55,571 nt of DNA from an uncultured Clostridiaceae bacterium (GTDB lineage: Bacteria; Bacillota; Clostridia; Clostridiales; Clostridiaceae), in contig CAMJGD010000020.1 of NCBI GenBank assembly GCA_946405135.1, positions 1 through 55,571 of the forward strand, in the 5' to 3' direction. Below are positions 36,739-46,474 of this stretch, one piece after another (the first letter of the stretch is position 1; each line of letters starts with the position of its first letter). The notes under the pieces were generated by a model. It saw only the letters and a program-made list of their open reading frames with translations, searched no databases and was not told the origin of the DNA. The position numbers were made by a program, and so were the translations under genes.

Positions 36739-37147
36739 AATTCTAATTGCAACACATGGAAAATTTGCAGAAGGTATACAGGATTCATTGCGAATGATTA
36801 CAGGAATTCAAGATAATATTGAGATAGTTTGTGCTTACAGCCAACAAGATATTGATTATAGAGATTTAATCAAAAGTAAAGTAAGTGAACATGATTACAG
36901 CACTTTAAATTTATTAGTAATTACTGACTTAGTTGGTGGAAGTGTAAACAATGAATTTATGAAATATATAAATGATTATCCATTTTACTTGGTAGCTGGT
37001 TTAAATCTCGGATTACTACTAGAGCTAGTAATGCGTAAAGATGATTTAAATGAAGACTTAATTCGCTCTTGTTGCAGAAATAGTCAAAACTTTATTGTGT
37101 TTTGCAATGACTGCTTAGAGAATAAAGAAGAAGAAAGTGACTTTTAG
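36728..37147 (+). CDS. PTS mannose-family EIIA component
   Basis: A 139-residue EIIA of the mannose/fructose/sorbose family. The phosphorylated His is in IATHGKFAEGIQDSL (H10), and VITDLVGGSVNN and VAGLNLGLLLEL are typical strands. It accepts phosphate from HPr and passes it to EIIB. It starts within the last codons of the regulator gene, with a RAGGG-type site inside it, so the sensor and its signal protein are translationally coupled. Confidence 0.93.
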   Translation: MKTKILIATHGKFAEGIQDSLRMITGIQDNIEIVCAYSQQDIDYRDLIKSKVSEHDYSTLNLLVITDLVGGSVNNEFMKYINDYPFYLVAGLNLGLLLELVMRKDDLNEDLIRSCCRNSQNFIVFCNDCLENKEEESDF

Positions 37148-37159
37148 GAGGTGAAGAAA

Positions 37160-37624
37160 ATGGTTAAATTACTTAGGGTAGATCACCGTTTATTACATGG
37201 TCAAGTAGCATTTTCATGGACAGGCTATCTAGGTGTTGACTGTATCTTAATTGCTAATGACGAGGCAGTAAATGATGATTTAAGAAAGACTACTTTAAGA
37301 TTAGCAAAACCTGCTAGCTGTAAATTAATTATTAAAAGTGTACAAGATTCTATTAATGCACTTAATGCAGGTAAAGCTGATAAGTACAAGCTATTTATAG
37401 TAGTTGATAAAGTTGCAGATGCTTATAAATTAGCAAAAGCAGTGGATCGTATTAAAACTGTGAATATTGGTGGCTTAAAAGCTACTGATAAAACGCATCC
37501 ACATCCAGCAAACAATAACATTAACTTTACAGATGAGGATGAACAACAATTGACTGAATTAAAAAATATGGGTAAAAGCATTGAATTACGTATGGTACCA
37601 AACGATCCAGTTAAGAATTTTTAG
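37160..37624 (+). CDS. PTS mannose-family EIIB component
   Basis: A 154-residue EIIB. RVDHRLLHGQVAFSW carries the phospho-His in RLLHGQ (H13). The start was set at ATG 37160, seven bases after AGGAGGTG; a GTG at 37151 lies within that site. The VNIGGLKATDKTHP segment near 110 is typical. It transfers phosphate to the sugar at the IIC/IID transporter. Confidence 0.94.
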   Translation: MVKLLRVDHRLLHGQVAFSWTGYLGVDCILIANDEAVNDDLRKTTLRLAKPASCKLIIKSVQDSINALNAGKADKYKLFIVVDKVADAYKLAKAVDRIKTVNIGGLKATDKTHPHPANNNINFTDEDEQQLTELKNMGKSIELRMVPNDPVKNF

Positions 37625-37647
37625 CATTATACAAGGAGGGAAATAGT

Positions 37648-38406
37648 ATGATACAAGCTGTTTTGATCGGATTGATTGCATTTTTAGCTTATATGGGTGA
37701 TGCATTGGGATATTCACAATATGATAGACCATTGTGTACCGGGTTATTGGTTGGTATAGCATTGGGCGATATGAAACAAGGGTTACTAGTAGGAGCATCA
37801 CTAGAGCTAGTTTATATGGGTACTTTAACAATTGGAGGAGCTTTTCCACCAGATATTTACACAGGTGGTATATTAGGTGCTGCATTTGCAATCACTACAG
37901 GTTCAGGAATTGAAGGTGCTGTAGCTTTATCACTTCCAATTGCTACTCTTGCATTGTTAGTTAAGCAATTTATTTATACATTTATTCGTGGTTATTTTGT
38001 ACATAAAGCGGATCACTATGCTGAAAATGGCGATGATAAGGGTGTAGCAAGAATGCATGTAGTATCCACACTTGCGTATCCAATTCCAATGGCTATTTTA
38101 GTTGGTGTGTGTTTCTATGTAGGTGGACCAGCGATTGAATCAATACTAGGAGTAATTCCTGAATTTATCATGAAAGGACTATCTGTAGCAGCATCTATAT
38201 TACCAGCTTTAGGTTTTGCTATGTTAGTTAAGATGATTATTTCTAAAGAGTTAGCTCCATACTTCTTCTTAGGTTTCCTAGCAGCTAGTTATCTGAATAT
38301 TCCGATAATGGGAATTGCTTGTATAGGAATTTTGATTGCTTTATTAATTGTAAATAAGAAAGAAGTTGCAGTAGTAGGGGAAGGGGGTTGCGATGATGAC
38401 TTCTAA
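37648..38406 (+). CDS. PTS mannose-family EIIC component
   Basis: A 252-residue membrane transporter with about seven hydrophobic segments. The family block YSQYDRPLCTGLLVGIALGDMKQGLLVGASLE begins near residue 21, then MGTLTIGGAFPPD. It forms the translocation domain with EIID. It overlaps EIID by 14 bp. Sugar specificity cannot be read from the sequence; the family imports mannose, sorbose, fructose, GalNAc, glucoselysine and others. Confidence 0.94.
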   Translation: MIQAVLIGLIAFLAYMGDALGYSQYDRPLCTGLLVGIALGDMKQGLLVGASLELVYMGTLTIGGAFPPDIYTGGILGAAFAITTGSGIEGAVALSLPIATLALLVKQFIYTFIRGYFVHKADHYAENGDDKGVARMHVVSTLAYPIPMAILVGVCFYVGGPAIESILGVIPEFIMKGLSVAASILPALGFAMLVKMIISKELAPYFFLGFLAASYLNIPIMGIACIGILIALLIVNKKEVAVVGEGGCDDDF

Positions 38407-39196
38407 TAAGGAAATTACAAAAAAGGATTTAAAGAAGGTATTTTTTAGATCTATCGCTTATAACTCTTCTTTCAATTATGAAAGGCAATTAAACTTAGGT
38501 TGGGCATGGTCATTAATGCCAGTGCTAAGAAAGTTATATGGCGATAGTAAGGAAGAAATGTCTAAAGCTTTAAAAAGACATTTGGAATTTAACAATATCA
38601 CTCCATTTATCTGTACGTTATTATTAAGTATTTCTGCAGCTATGGAAGAACAAAATGCAAATGATGAAAATTTTGATACTGATTCTATAAACGCCGTAAA
38701 AGTAGGGCTAATGGGACCGTTATCAGCTATTGGTGACTCATTTTTCTTTGGAACACTACGTGTAATTGCCGCTGGATTAGGTTGTTCATTAGCATTAAAA
38801 GGCAACGTATTAGGACCTATATTATATTTAATATTATTTAACATTCCTAATTTTGCAGCTCGTTACTATTTAGTGTTTAAAGGTTATGACTTAGGAACTT
38901 CTTTCCTAAGTAAGGTAGAAGAGTCTGGCATTATGGAGAAAGTATTCAAGGGTGCTTCTATTTTAGGGTTAATGGTTATTGGGGGAATGGTTGCAACTAC
39001 AATAGATGTGCCTTTAGCAATAACATTTAATAAAGTAAGCTTACTTGAAACAATCAATGGGATTATGCCTAACTTATTATCTTTATTAGCTACTTTACTT
39101 ATTTTCCGCTTATTAAAGAAAGATGTTAAAGTAACAAAAATATTAGCAGGTATAATTATATTTGGTATTTTAGGTGCATTAATTGGAATATTCTAG
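38393..39196 (+). CDS. PTS mannose-family EIID component
   Basis: A 267-residue membrane protein. The typical EIID segments are SFNYERQLNLGWAWSLMPV, FNNITPFICTLLLSISAAME and the KVGLMGPLSAIGDSFFFGTLRV loop. Two adjacent ATGs (38393, 38396) follow GAAGGGGG within the EIIC end, indicating coupled translation. No component is missing, so this is a complete IIA-IIB-IIC-IID permease. Confidence 0.94.
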   Translation: MMTSNKEITKKDLKKVFFRSIAYNSSFNYERQLNLGWAWSLMPVLRKLYGDSKEEMSKALKRHLEFNNITPFICTLLLSISAAMEEQNANDENFDTDSINAVKVGLMGPLSAIGDSFFFGTLRVIAAGLGCSLALKGNVLGPILYLILFNIPNFAARYYLVFKGYDLGTSFLSKVEESGIMEKVFKGASILGLMVIGGMVATTIDVPLAITFNKVSLLETINGIMPNLLSLLATLLIFRLLKKDVKVTKILAGIIIFGILGALIGIF

Positions 39197-39210
39197 GGAG
39201 GAAGAGCATT

Positions 39211-39852
39211 ATGAAAATTGCATTAATTAATGAAGATTCTCAAGCAGATAAAAACAGTTTAATATATTCAGTATTAAAAGAGGAAGCAGAGAAAAAAGGA
39301 CATACAGTACAAAATTATGGTATGTACGGTGAAAAGGATGAACATGAAATCAACTATATTCAAATAGGTGTAATTGCAAGTATTTTATTGGCTAGTGAAG
39401 CAGTAGACTTTGTAGTGACTGGATGTGGAACTGGTCAAGGTGCATCAATGTCATGTAATGCTTTTTCAAACATCACATGTGGATATGTGAATACACCCTT
39501 AGATGCTTATTTGTTTACACAAGTAAATGCAGGTAATGCTATTAGTATGCCATTTGGTCAAGGCTTTGGATGGGGTGCTGAAATTAATTTGAGGTATGTA
39601 TTTGAAAAACTATTTGCTCAAGAATTTGGAAAAGGATATCCAAAAATCTATGCGGAAGGTGAAGCACGTAGTAGAAAAGCAATGTATACAAATATCAAAT
39701 ATGCTTCCCAATATCCAGTGTTGGAAGCTTATAAGAATATGGATAAGAAATACTTGAAAAGCATCCTAGACTATAAAGAATTTAAAGAATTATTCTTTGC
39801 TAATGCAAAAGATAACAAAGTTACAGATTATATCAAAGCAATATTTGATTAA
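39211..39852 (+). CDS. RpiB/LacA/LacB-family sugar-phosphate isomerase
   Basis: A 213-residue isomerase of the RpiB/LacAB fold. GCGTGQGASMSCNAFSNI corresponds to the G-T-G-I/Q-G motif with a downstream Asn, and GNAISMPFGQGFGWG to the RpiB NVLxxG segment. It is about 60 residues longer than RpiB (around 150) at the C-terminus. It interconverts an aldose-5/6-phosphate and a ketose phosphate, probably as the second step after PTS import. It is the last gene of the operon; a hairpin follows. Confidence 0.85.
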   Translation: MKIALINEDSQADKNSLIYSVLKEEAEKKGHTVQNYGMYGEKDEHEINYIQIGVIASILLASEAVDFVVTGCGTGQGASMSCNAFSNITCGYVNTPLDAYLFTQVNAGNAISMPFGQGFGWGAEINLRYVFEKLFAQEFGKGYPKIYAEGEARSRKAMYTNIKYASQYPVLEAYKNMDKKYLKSILDYKEFKELFFANAKDNKVTDYIKAIFD

Positions 39853-39959
39853 ACAGAGAGTGTAATGAGTAAACTATTACATTATTAATTCCTGCTCGAA
39901 GCATTAGATTGAGTGTGTGAAGAAATCTCTGTAAATAGCTTTCTATGATAATTATTTTA

Positions 39960-39994
39960 AAGGCATGGAGGTCATGAATTGGTTTCCATGCCTT
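39960..39994 (+). terminator. Probable terminator of the PTS operon
   Basis: AAGGCATGGA/TCCATGCCTT with a 15-nt loop and a weak TGTTT tail. An imperfect 10-bp inverted repeat (AGAGAGTGTA at 39855 and TACACTCTCT at 40026) frames it. Confidence 0.65.
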
Positions 39995-40095
39995 GTTTAA
40001 AATATAATAAATTGCATGTCAATAATACACTCTCTAAAGAAGTGTTCTTTAACTTTAAAACAAGCCATCAGGCTTATTTAGGTAACCTTAGATCT

Positions 40096-40665
40096 TTACT
40101 TCCTAAAAATAATTTTAAATACTTGATCTTGTTGTTCTTTCTTCATAACTTTAAAGCCAATGTGCTCTCCAAGGTTAACAAAGTAGTCCATGTTTTGTTC
40201 AGCATCTTTTTTTGATACTCCATAACCAGTTTTTATTTGTTTGATAGGTGTTTTTATTTCAAGCTGAATAACAAATATATCTTTGAGGACTTCATCATTT
40301 TTTGGTATTACGGTATCCCACAAAATAAATTGTCCATCTTTTTTCAATACTCTATAAATTTCATTGAAAACTTTTTTATGATCAATTTTATTAATATACA
40401 TTAATGTAAAAAAAGATGTTACCGCATCAAATGAGTTTTCTAGAAAAGACAATTCTCTAGCATTCATGACTATCTTCAGTGGTCCATCTGGTGCTTCTTC
40501 CAATTCATCTTTCCTTGGATCAATAGCAATTACCTTTTTTTTATAACATAATCCAATTACCCCTTCTCCGCCACCACCAATATCCAAAATTCTATCTCCA
40601 CTTATTTCTGGTTCTATACTTACTTGCTGATTTTCAATTACATACATTTTTTCGTTCTGACTCAA
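40096..40665 (-). CDS. SAM-dependent methyltransferase (class I)
   Basis: A 189-residue Rossmann-fold methyltransferase. Motif I is ILDIGGGGEGVIGL (near residue 25), post-I AIDPRKDELEEA, motif II-like FDAVTSFFTLMYI, and RVLKKDGQFILWD closes motif III. The substrate cannot be inferred. ATG 40665 lies behind AGGAGGAG. It faces the end of the PTS operon and stands alone. Confidence 0.85.
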   Translation of the reverse strand: MSQNEKMYVIENQQVSIEPEISGDRILDIGGGGEGVIGLCYKKKVIAIDPRKDELEEAPDGPLKIVMNARELSFLENSFDAVTSFFTLMYINKIDHKKVFNEIYRVLKKDGQFILWDTVIPKNDEVLKDIFVIQLEIKTPIKQIKTGYGVSKKDAEQNMDYFVNLGEHIGFKVMKKEQQDQVFKIIFRK

Positions 40666-40952
40666 AATGGTTCTCCTCCTATCACATAAATTATGAGGTA
40701 CATTATAGTTTATTTATGTCCTAAGTATAGCATTAATTTCAATATTGTATATAACTATACAAATCTTTATTCTACTGCATTAAAATAATATTATAATTAT
40801 TTTAGACTATGTTTTAAATGAATGTTGAAATTTGATATATTATTGAGTATATGGTATAATTAAGTCAAATTTATATGTTATAAGGAAAATTATGGTAAGT
40901 ATACCATTCTATAATATAGTACACATTTAAAATTGAGAGGATGTGAATTTAT
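40666..40952. other. Intergenic region, divergent promoters expected
   Basis: No gene or conserved element seen. It is AT-rich and separates divergent genes, so it must contain both promoters; candidate boxes were too weak to call. Confidence 0.4.
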
Positions 40953-41132
40953 ATGAAAAAAAACAATTGTTATATAATGTCCTTATTAATTGGAATAGGA
41001 ATAGGTAGTGCATTTGGAGTTGTATATGGACATCCTGTTATTGGAGTATCTATTGGTTCAGGTATGGGTGTGCTTATAGGTGGATTAATTCAGAATTCAA
41101 GCAATAAAAAAGATAAAAAAATTATATACTAA
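40953..41132 (+). CDS. Small glycine-zipper membrane protein, 59 aa
   Basis: A 59-residue ORF with GAGAGGATG upstream of ATG 40953 and a terminator after it. There are two hydrophobic stretches with spaced glycines (MSLLIGIGIGSAFGVVYG and IGVSIGSGMGVLIGGLI), then a Lys/Asp-rich tail. Such glycine-zipper proteins insert in membranes; function is unknown. The regular G-x(3)-G spacing argues for a real gene. Confidence 0.7.
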   Translation: MKKNNCYIMSLLIGIGIGSAFGVVYGHPVIGVSIGSGMGVLIGGLIQNSSNKKDKKIIY

Positions 41133-41143
41133 AAATACGAGTA

Positions 41144-41169
41144 AAGTGAAGTCAGAAATGGCTTCACTT
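41144..41169 (+). terminator. Terminator-like hairpin after the small membrane protein
   Basis: AAGTGAAG/CTTCACTT with a 10-nt loop; weak tail. Confidence 0.6.
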
Positions 41170-41332
41170 AAAAATTGTATGATATCAACACTGTACTAAA
41201 ACATAGATTTATTTTAAAATAACTCACCAGAGTATACTTGCCACAACTGGGTGAAGATAGAAAGTGTTTAGAAATGTTTTAGATTTTGAAAATAGGGAAG
41301 CATATAGATAATTTTATAATAAGAGTAAGTAA

Positions 41333-41389
41333 AAAAGTACAAAAGTGCTGTCCATGTCTAGCCTATGGAGGACGGGACATGGACAGCAC
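41333..41389 (-). terminator. Terminator of the chemoreceptor gene
   Basis: Perfect 14-bp stem GTGCTGTCCATGTC/GACATGGACAGCAC (41345-41358, 41376-41389), with a T-rich tail read on the minus strand. Confidence 0.8.
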
Positions 41390-41426
41390 AATTAGGTTAA
41401 AAACAAAAATCTAAATATTATAAAGT

Positions 41427-43145
41427 TTAAATCTTAAACTTAGATACTTCATCTTTAAGTTTGTCTGCTACTTCTTTGGAATTTTGTGCTTCTACTATTA
41501 TTTCATTAGATTTTTGGGTTATATTCATTGTTTTTTCCGCCATATTAGTTGTACCATTTGCTCCTTCGTTGGCAGCTTGTGCTACTTGTTCAATAGTTTT
41601 CATCATATCCTGAGTGGATGCAAATAATTCTTCAGCGGTAGAGCTGAATTCAGATACAAGTTCATCTATAGAATGAGCATCTTTACTATAGGTTTCAGCT
41701 ACATCTAGCATAGCATTGTAATCATTATGCACATTTGAAGACATAAAACTGAGCAGGTCATTGGAACTATTTGAGAGATCTTTTACTGCTTCAGTAACCT
41801 TTTGAGTAATACCTTGTATTTCTGATACAGTATCTTTTGACTGTTCCGCAAGCAATCTTATCTCTTCTGCAACCACAGCAAAGCCTTTTCCTACATCTCC
41901 TGCTCTTGCTGCTTCTATAGCTGCATTTAAAGCTAAAAGATTAGTTTGTGAAGTTATCTGCATTATTGATTCAGATAGCACATTTATCTGTTCTACTATT
42001 TTTGAGTTTTCAATTGCTTTTTCTAAAGTATCCTTTGTGCTATAGAATAAATTGGAAGCACTTTTTTTGGATACTATAAAGTTATTTTTTGCATCTATCG
42101 CTCTTTCATTGATTTCCCTAGCAGAATTAGCACCTTCTTGAGCTCTTTCAGCCATGGATTGAATTGCCTTTTCTATTTCAATAGATGATGCATTCATTTC
42201 CTCAGAAGAGGCAGAGGTTTCTTCCATACCTGCGGATAATTCTTCTGTGGTAGCAGAAACTTCTTCTATATTAATGTTAAGCTCATTTATATTAGCTAAA
42301 ATATTATTAACTGTATTATCTATGCTAATAGATTCTGATTTTACTTTTTTAATTAACTCTTTTAATGAACTATTCATTAAGTCCATTGCTTTTCCCATAT
42401 CACCAATTTCGTCTTTTCTTTTTTTCAAAGCTTCTGGAACTTCTGTGGAAAGATCTCCTGTAGCTATATTTTTTAAGTAGTCTATTCCTGATTTTAAAGG
42501 AACCACTATAGATTTTGAAATAACGATTGTTAGTATTATAGCTATAACTATGCTTGCTAAAATAACTATTTGGAATATTCTTACAGAATCCTTAAATTGC
42601 TGATTAGTTTTTATATTAGCTTGATTAGCATCCTTTACATTATATAGAGCTAAATCCCTCAAACCATTTTGAAACTCATTGGTAATCCCATCTATAGAGT
42701 GATATTTTTCTAAGGCTTCTTCTGGTTTCCCTTCCATGGCTAGTTTTATAACTTCACCTGTAGTGTTTTTATATTTTTGAAAATTAGTTTCTATAGAACT
42801 AATCTTACTTTTTTCAGATTCATCAAGACTTGCATTTTTATAAACCTTCCAATTTTCTTCAAAGGCTTGTTCTCTTGATTCTATATCTTTTACTTTTTCA
42901 TTTTGGGCTTGTTTATCTTTAGTATGCAGAACTATATAGTAAATGTCTGCTTCTATTCCCCTAGATTGATTCCTGTTGTCATTTAAAACTTGTACTGGAA
43001 TTAAATTTTCATTGTATAAGCTTGCTACATCTTTATTAAAGTCTGAGATATAGTAATAGCCTACTGCTCCAATGGTGCAACATAGTATTATCATTAAAGC
43101 AGATAATAAAAATATTTTCCATTTTACTTTTAAGTTACTTAGCAT
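41427..43145 (-). CDS. Methyl-accepting chemotaxis protein
   Basis: A 572-residue transmembrane receptor. TM1 is at residues 9-29; an extracellular four-helix-bundle (4HB_MCP_1-like) region spans about 30-185; TM2 is at about 190-210; then HAMP, and a long cytoplasmic coiled coil with the conserved hairpin tip [25 protein letters not shown]. It senses an unknown ligand and signals to CheA. The start was set at 43145 behind AGGAGG; a longer frame reaches 43175. No che genes are adjacent. Confidence 0.92.
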   Translation of the reverse strand: MLSNLKVKWKIFLLSALMIILCCTIGAVGYYYISDFNKDVASLYNENLIPVQVLNDNRNQSRGIEADIYYIVLHTKDKQAQNEKVKDIESREQAFEENWKVYKNASLDESEKSKISSIETNFQKYKNTTGEVIKLAMEGKPEEALEKYHSIDGITNEFQNGLRDLALYNVKDANQANIKTNQQFKDSVRIFQIVILASIVIAIILTIVISKSIVVPLKSGIDYLKNIATGDLSTEVPEALKKRKDEIGDMGKAMDLMNSSLKELIKKVKSESISIDNTVNNILANINELNINIEEVSATTEELSAGMEETSASSEEMNASSIEIEKAIQSMAERAQEGANSAREINERAIDAKNNFIVSKKSASNLFYSTKDTLEKAIENSKIVEQINVLSESIMQITSQTNLLALNAAIEAARAGDVGKGFAVVAEEIRLLAEQSKDTVSEIQGITQKVTEAVKDLSNSSNDLLSFMSSNVHNDYNAMLDVAETYSKDAHSIDELVSEFSSTAEELFASTQDMMKTIEQVAQAANEGANGTTNMAEKTMNITQKSNEIIVEAQNSKEVADKLKDEVSKFKI

Positions 43146-43429
43146 TTTTTTCCTCCTTGTAAATATGATTAGCATTTATTTTAAATAATAGTAAATACAT
43201 TTATAATTTTAACTCTTTATTTTCACTTTAACAACAGAATTTGACATAATATAATTTATATCTACAAAAATATTAAAATATAATAAAAATAAATTTGTCT
43301 ATTATAAAATTTTTTGCATAATCATTTTTCAAGATATAGAAGCATTTATTTAAAAAGAATAAATTACAAAGAACCTTCATGAATAATTTCCAATTATCAT
43401 ATAATTTATATGGTAGGAGAGATGCAAAA
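43146..43429. other. Intergenic region between divergent sensor genes
   Basis: No gene or RNA element recognised; very AT-rich. It must hold promoters for the chemoreceptor and the sensor hydrogenase. Confidence 0.4.
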
Positions 43430-45142
43430 ATGAAATATATGAATTTTTCTAAAGCTAACTGTAAAAATTGCTACAAATGTTTAAGGGCTTGTCCTGTAAA
43501 AGCTATTAAGTTCAAAAATGAACAGGCTGAAATAGAGGAAGATAGATGCATTGCTTGCGGGCATTGTCTTTCTATATGCCCTCAAAATGCTAGAAATGTA
43601 ATTAGTGATTTAGATAAAGTCAAATATATTGTAAATTCAAGCAGGCCTGTAATAGCAGCATTAGCACCTTCCTTTGCAGGTTTTTTTGATGTAGAAGAGG
43701 GAAAAGTTATTAAAGCCTTAAAAAAATTAGGATTTTCTAATGTATATGAGACTGCCTATGGAGCAGAGATAGTAGCAAAACTTTATAATAAATATGTAGA
43801 AGAGCATTCACAAGAAAATTATATTACTACATCCTGTCCTTCATCCAATTATTTAGTAGAAAAATATTATCCTGAATTAGTTAAATATATGATACCTGTG
43901 GTTTCACCTATGATTGCTATTGGAAAAATATTAAAGAGAGACTATGGAAAAGAATCCTTTGTAGTGTTTATTGGGCCTTGCCATGCTAAAAAGATAGAAC
44001 TAGAGGATTATAAAGAAGAAAAAATTATAGATGGAGTTATTACCTTTGAAGAAGTAAAGCTTTGGCTTAAGGAAGAAAATATTGATTTAGATGAGCTTGA
44101 AGCATCAGAGTTTGAGTATAAGAATTTATCAGGAGGAAGAAGTTTTCCTCTAGGTGGAGGCATATTAGAGTGCATGGGAGGAAATTTTAAAAATAAATCT
44201 TTAAATACCATTTCCGTAACTGGCATAGAGGATTGTATGGAGATTTTTAAATCCATGAAGCAGGGAAAGGTTAAAAATTACTTTGTAGAAGTAAGTTCCT
44301 GTAAAGGAAGCTGCATAGGCGGACCTAAGATGGTAAAGGATGAGGATGGTTATTATACTAGGTTTAATAAAGTAAGAAATTATATAGATAAAAGAGTAAA
44401 TGCCGCGACTTTAGAAAGTATAACTTTTCTTGAAAATATTACTTTTTATAGGGAGTTTAAAGATAAATCACTTATAAAAGAAGTATGCACTAAAGAAGAA
44501 CTGAACAAAATACTGAGACAGATGGGTAAGTTTTCAGAGGAAGATGAGTTGAATTGTGGGGTATGCGGCTATAACACCTGCAGAGAAAAGGCCCAAGCAA
44601 TTTATGAAGGTATGGCAGAGACAAGCATGTGCTTACATTTTATGAGAAGTAAAGCTGAAGGCTTATCCAACGTGATAATTGAAAGCACCCCTAATTGTTT
44701 AATTCTTTTGGATGAAGATATGAAAATTAGAGAAATAAATCCTGCAGCAGAAAAAACATTTTTAGTGCATAAAGAAAATATTATTGGGAAGCCCATATCG
44801 ATATTATTAGAAGATGAAGATTTTAGAAAAGTAAAAAAGACAGGAAAGAGTATAACGGGTAAAAAAGTTATTTATGGTAAGTATAATGCAGTGTTTATAG
44901 AGAATGCTTTATATTTAGAAAAACAGGATGTGGTTTTAGTATCTTTAGTAAATATAATAGATGAAGAGAAAAATAGAGAAGAACTCATTAAGATAAAAAG
45001 AAATGCATTAAATGCTGCAGATGAAATTATTGAAAAGCAAATGAGAGTTGCCCAGGAAATAGCTGGAGTACTTGGAGAAACTACAGCAGAAACAAAGCTT
45101 ATATTGATGGAACTTAGAAAAGTAATAAGCGGTGAATCTTAA
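43430..45142 (+). CDS. Sensor-type [FeFe]-hydrogenase with Fe-S and PAS domains (HydS-like)
   Basis: A 570-residue cytoplasmic protein. Two N-terminal 4Fe-4S clusters (CKNCYKCLRACP, CIACGHCLSICP) lead into a hydrogenase large-subunit domain with altered H-cluster motifs: TTSCPSSN for TSCCPxW, GPCHAKKIE for MPCxxKxxE, and SSCKGSCIGG for MACPGGC. The first cysteine of the TSCC proton-transfer pair is replaced, as in known sensory hydrogenases. A further Cys cluster (CGVCGYNTC) and a PAS domain (about 420-525) end in a coiled helix. It likely reports H2 or redox state rather than turning over. ATG 43430 follows AGGAGA. Confidence 0.85.
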   Translation: MKYMNFSKANCKNCYKCLRACPVKAIKFKNEQAEIEEDRCIACGHCLSICPQNARNVISDLDKVKYIVNSSRPVIAALAPSFAGFFDVEEGKVIKALKKLGFSNVYETAYGAEIVAKLYNKYVEEHSQENYITTSCPSSNYLVEKYYPELVKYMIPVVSPMIAIGKILKRDYGKESFVVFIGPCHAKKIELEDYKEEKIIDGVITFEEVKLWLKEENIDLDELEASEFEYKNLSGGRSFPLGGGILECMGGNFKNKSLNTISVTGIEDCMEIFKSMKQGKVKNYFVEVSSCKGSCIGGPKMVKDEDGYYTRFNKVRNYIDKRVNAATLESITFLENITFYREFKDKSLIKEVCTKEELNKILRQMGKFSEEDELNCGVCGYNTCREKAQAIYEGMAETSMCLHFMRSKAEGLSNVIIESTPNCLILLDEDMKIREINPAAEKTFLVHKENIIGKPISILLEDEDFRKVKKTGKSITGKKVIYGKYNAVFIENALYLEKQDVVLVSLVNIIDEEKNREELIKIKRNALNAADEIIEKQMRVAQEIAGVLGETTAETKLILMELRKVISGES

Positions 45143-45143
45143 A

Positions 45144-46316
45144 ATGAGATACTTTGTAGATACTTCTTTTGATAGCTTAAAAAAGAGCGGAGAAGAGCTT
45201 TGTGGAGATATGGTGCAGATTATTAAGGTAGAAGATAGTACGGTGATAGTTTTAGCAGACGGATTAGGCAGCGGGGTTAAAGCAAATATTCTTGCTACAT
45301 TAACAAGCCGTATAGCAGGAACCATGATAAAAGGTGGGGCAGATATTTATGAAACAGTTTATACCATAATAAATACTCTGCCTATATGCAGTGAAAGACA
45401 TATAGCTTATTCAACTTTTACTATTATGCATATAGATAAATATGGTAAAGCTTATGCTGTAGAGTATGAAAATCCTCCATTTTTTTTAATAAGAGAAGGT
45501 AAGAGCATTAAACTAGATAAAAAAGAAACTCTCATAAATGATAGAAAAATTTTAGAAAGCAATTTTTACTTACAAGAAGATGATGTGATAACTATTATAA
45601 GCGATGGAGTTTTACATGCAGGAGAAGGAAATATAATGAATATGGGCTGGCAGTGGAAAGATGTAGAGAATTATTTAATAAGGAGCAGTGAAAATAAAAA
45701 GTGTGCTAAAAGGATAAGCATGGATCTTATAGATGCTTGTTGGTATTTATATGGATGCAAACCTTCGGATGATGCCACTGCTATTGGAATTAAAATAAAA
45801 AGTCCACAATACGTAGACTTATTTACTGGACCTCCTGAAGATAAGAAAAAGGATTTTTATGTAATTCACGAACTTGCAAAAGGTAAGGGGAAAAAGGTAA
45901 TATGCGGGGGTACTGCAGCAAATATTGCTGAAAGAGTGCTTAAAAGGGATTTAATATTAGATAATAGGTATATAAATCTTGAAATACCTCCTATATATTA
46001 TATGGAAGGCATAGATTTAATAACAGAAGGAGTTATAACCTTAAGTAAAGCTGTGGAGATCATAAGAAATTATGCTAATTGCTTTATGGAAGAAGGAAGA
46101 GAAAATGAAATTAAAGGAGAGGATGGAGCAGTAAAGCTTTCAAGAATACTTTTAGAAGAATGTACTCATCTTAACCTGTGGATAGGGAAGGCATGGAATA
46201 GTGCTTATGATAATCAAAAGTTTTATTCCAATATAGGAGTAAAGATGAGATTAGTGAAGGAACTTAGTGAGCTCATGCAAAAGCTTGGACGAATAGTTAA
46301 GATAAATTATGTTTAA
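45144..46316 (+). CDS. SpoIIE-family PP2C serine phosphatase
   Basis: A 390-residue protein. PP2C metal motifs are ADGLGSGVKAN (near residue 38), SDGVLHAGEG and DDATAIGIK; a C-terminal helical region of about 160 residues is unique. It lies immediately after the sensor hydrogenase (ATG 45144, with an alternative GTG at 45132 overlapping the upstream stop), so the two form one unit. The pair probably converts an H2/redox signal into dephosphorylation of a partner such as an anti-sigma-antagonist; no partner is seen here. Confidence 0.85.
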   Translation: MRYFVDTSFDSLKKSGEELCGDMVQIIKVEDSTVIVLADGLGSGVKANILATLTSRIAGTMIKGGADIYETVYTIINTLPICSERHIAYSTFTIMHIDKYGKAYAVEYENPPFFLIREGKSIKLDKKETLINDRKILESNFYLQEDDVITIISDGVLHAGEGNIMNMGWQWKDVENYLIRSSENKKCAKRISMDLIDACWYLYGCKPSDDATAIGIKIKSPQYVDLFTGPPEDKKKDFYVIHELAKGKGKKVICGGTAANIAERVLKRDLILDNRYINLEIPPIYYMEGIDLITEGVITLSKAVEIIRNYANCFMEEGRENEIKGEDGAVKLSRILLEECTHLNLWIGKAWNSAYDNQKFYSNIGVKMRLVKELSELMQKLGRIVKINYV

Positions 46317-46340
46317 AAGATGGAAGATGAATAAAATGGG

Positions 46341-46376
46341 GCTGTCGCACTAAAAAATTAGTGCGACAGTTTTTTT
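46341..46376 (+). terminator. Terminator of the sensor-phosphatase operon
   Basis: Perfect CTGTCGCACTAA/TTAGTGCGACAG stem with A4 loop and T7 tail. Confidence 0.9.
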
Positions 46377-46380
46377 GCAT

Positions 46381-46420
46381 AAAAAAATAAATCTCCCACT
46401 CGGAAGAGTGAAAGATTTAT
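46381..46420 (-). terminator. Terminator of the hyd operon
   Basis: On the minus strand, stem ATAAATCT/AGATTTAT with an inner CACTC/GAGTG stem, followed by seven Ts. It faces the sensor operon terminator back to back. Confidence 0.8.
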
Positions 46421-46474
46421 ATTCGACTTATTCCCGATCAAGGAAAAATCAGGCTACGCCTCGATTTTAGTTAT

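Noticed and set aside
29906..39852. Sulfoquinovose transketolase (sulfo-TK) pathway
   Set aside because: Split transketolase and an RpiB-like isomerase occur there too, but no sulfo-sugar glycosidase or sulfonate exporter is present, and a PTS that phosphorylates the sugar does not fit.
39855..40035. MITE suggested by a 10-bp inverted repeat around the PTS terminator
   Set aside because: Repeat ends are short and imperfect, with no target duplication; it may be chance in AT-rich DNA.
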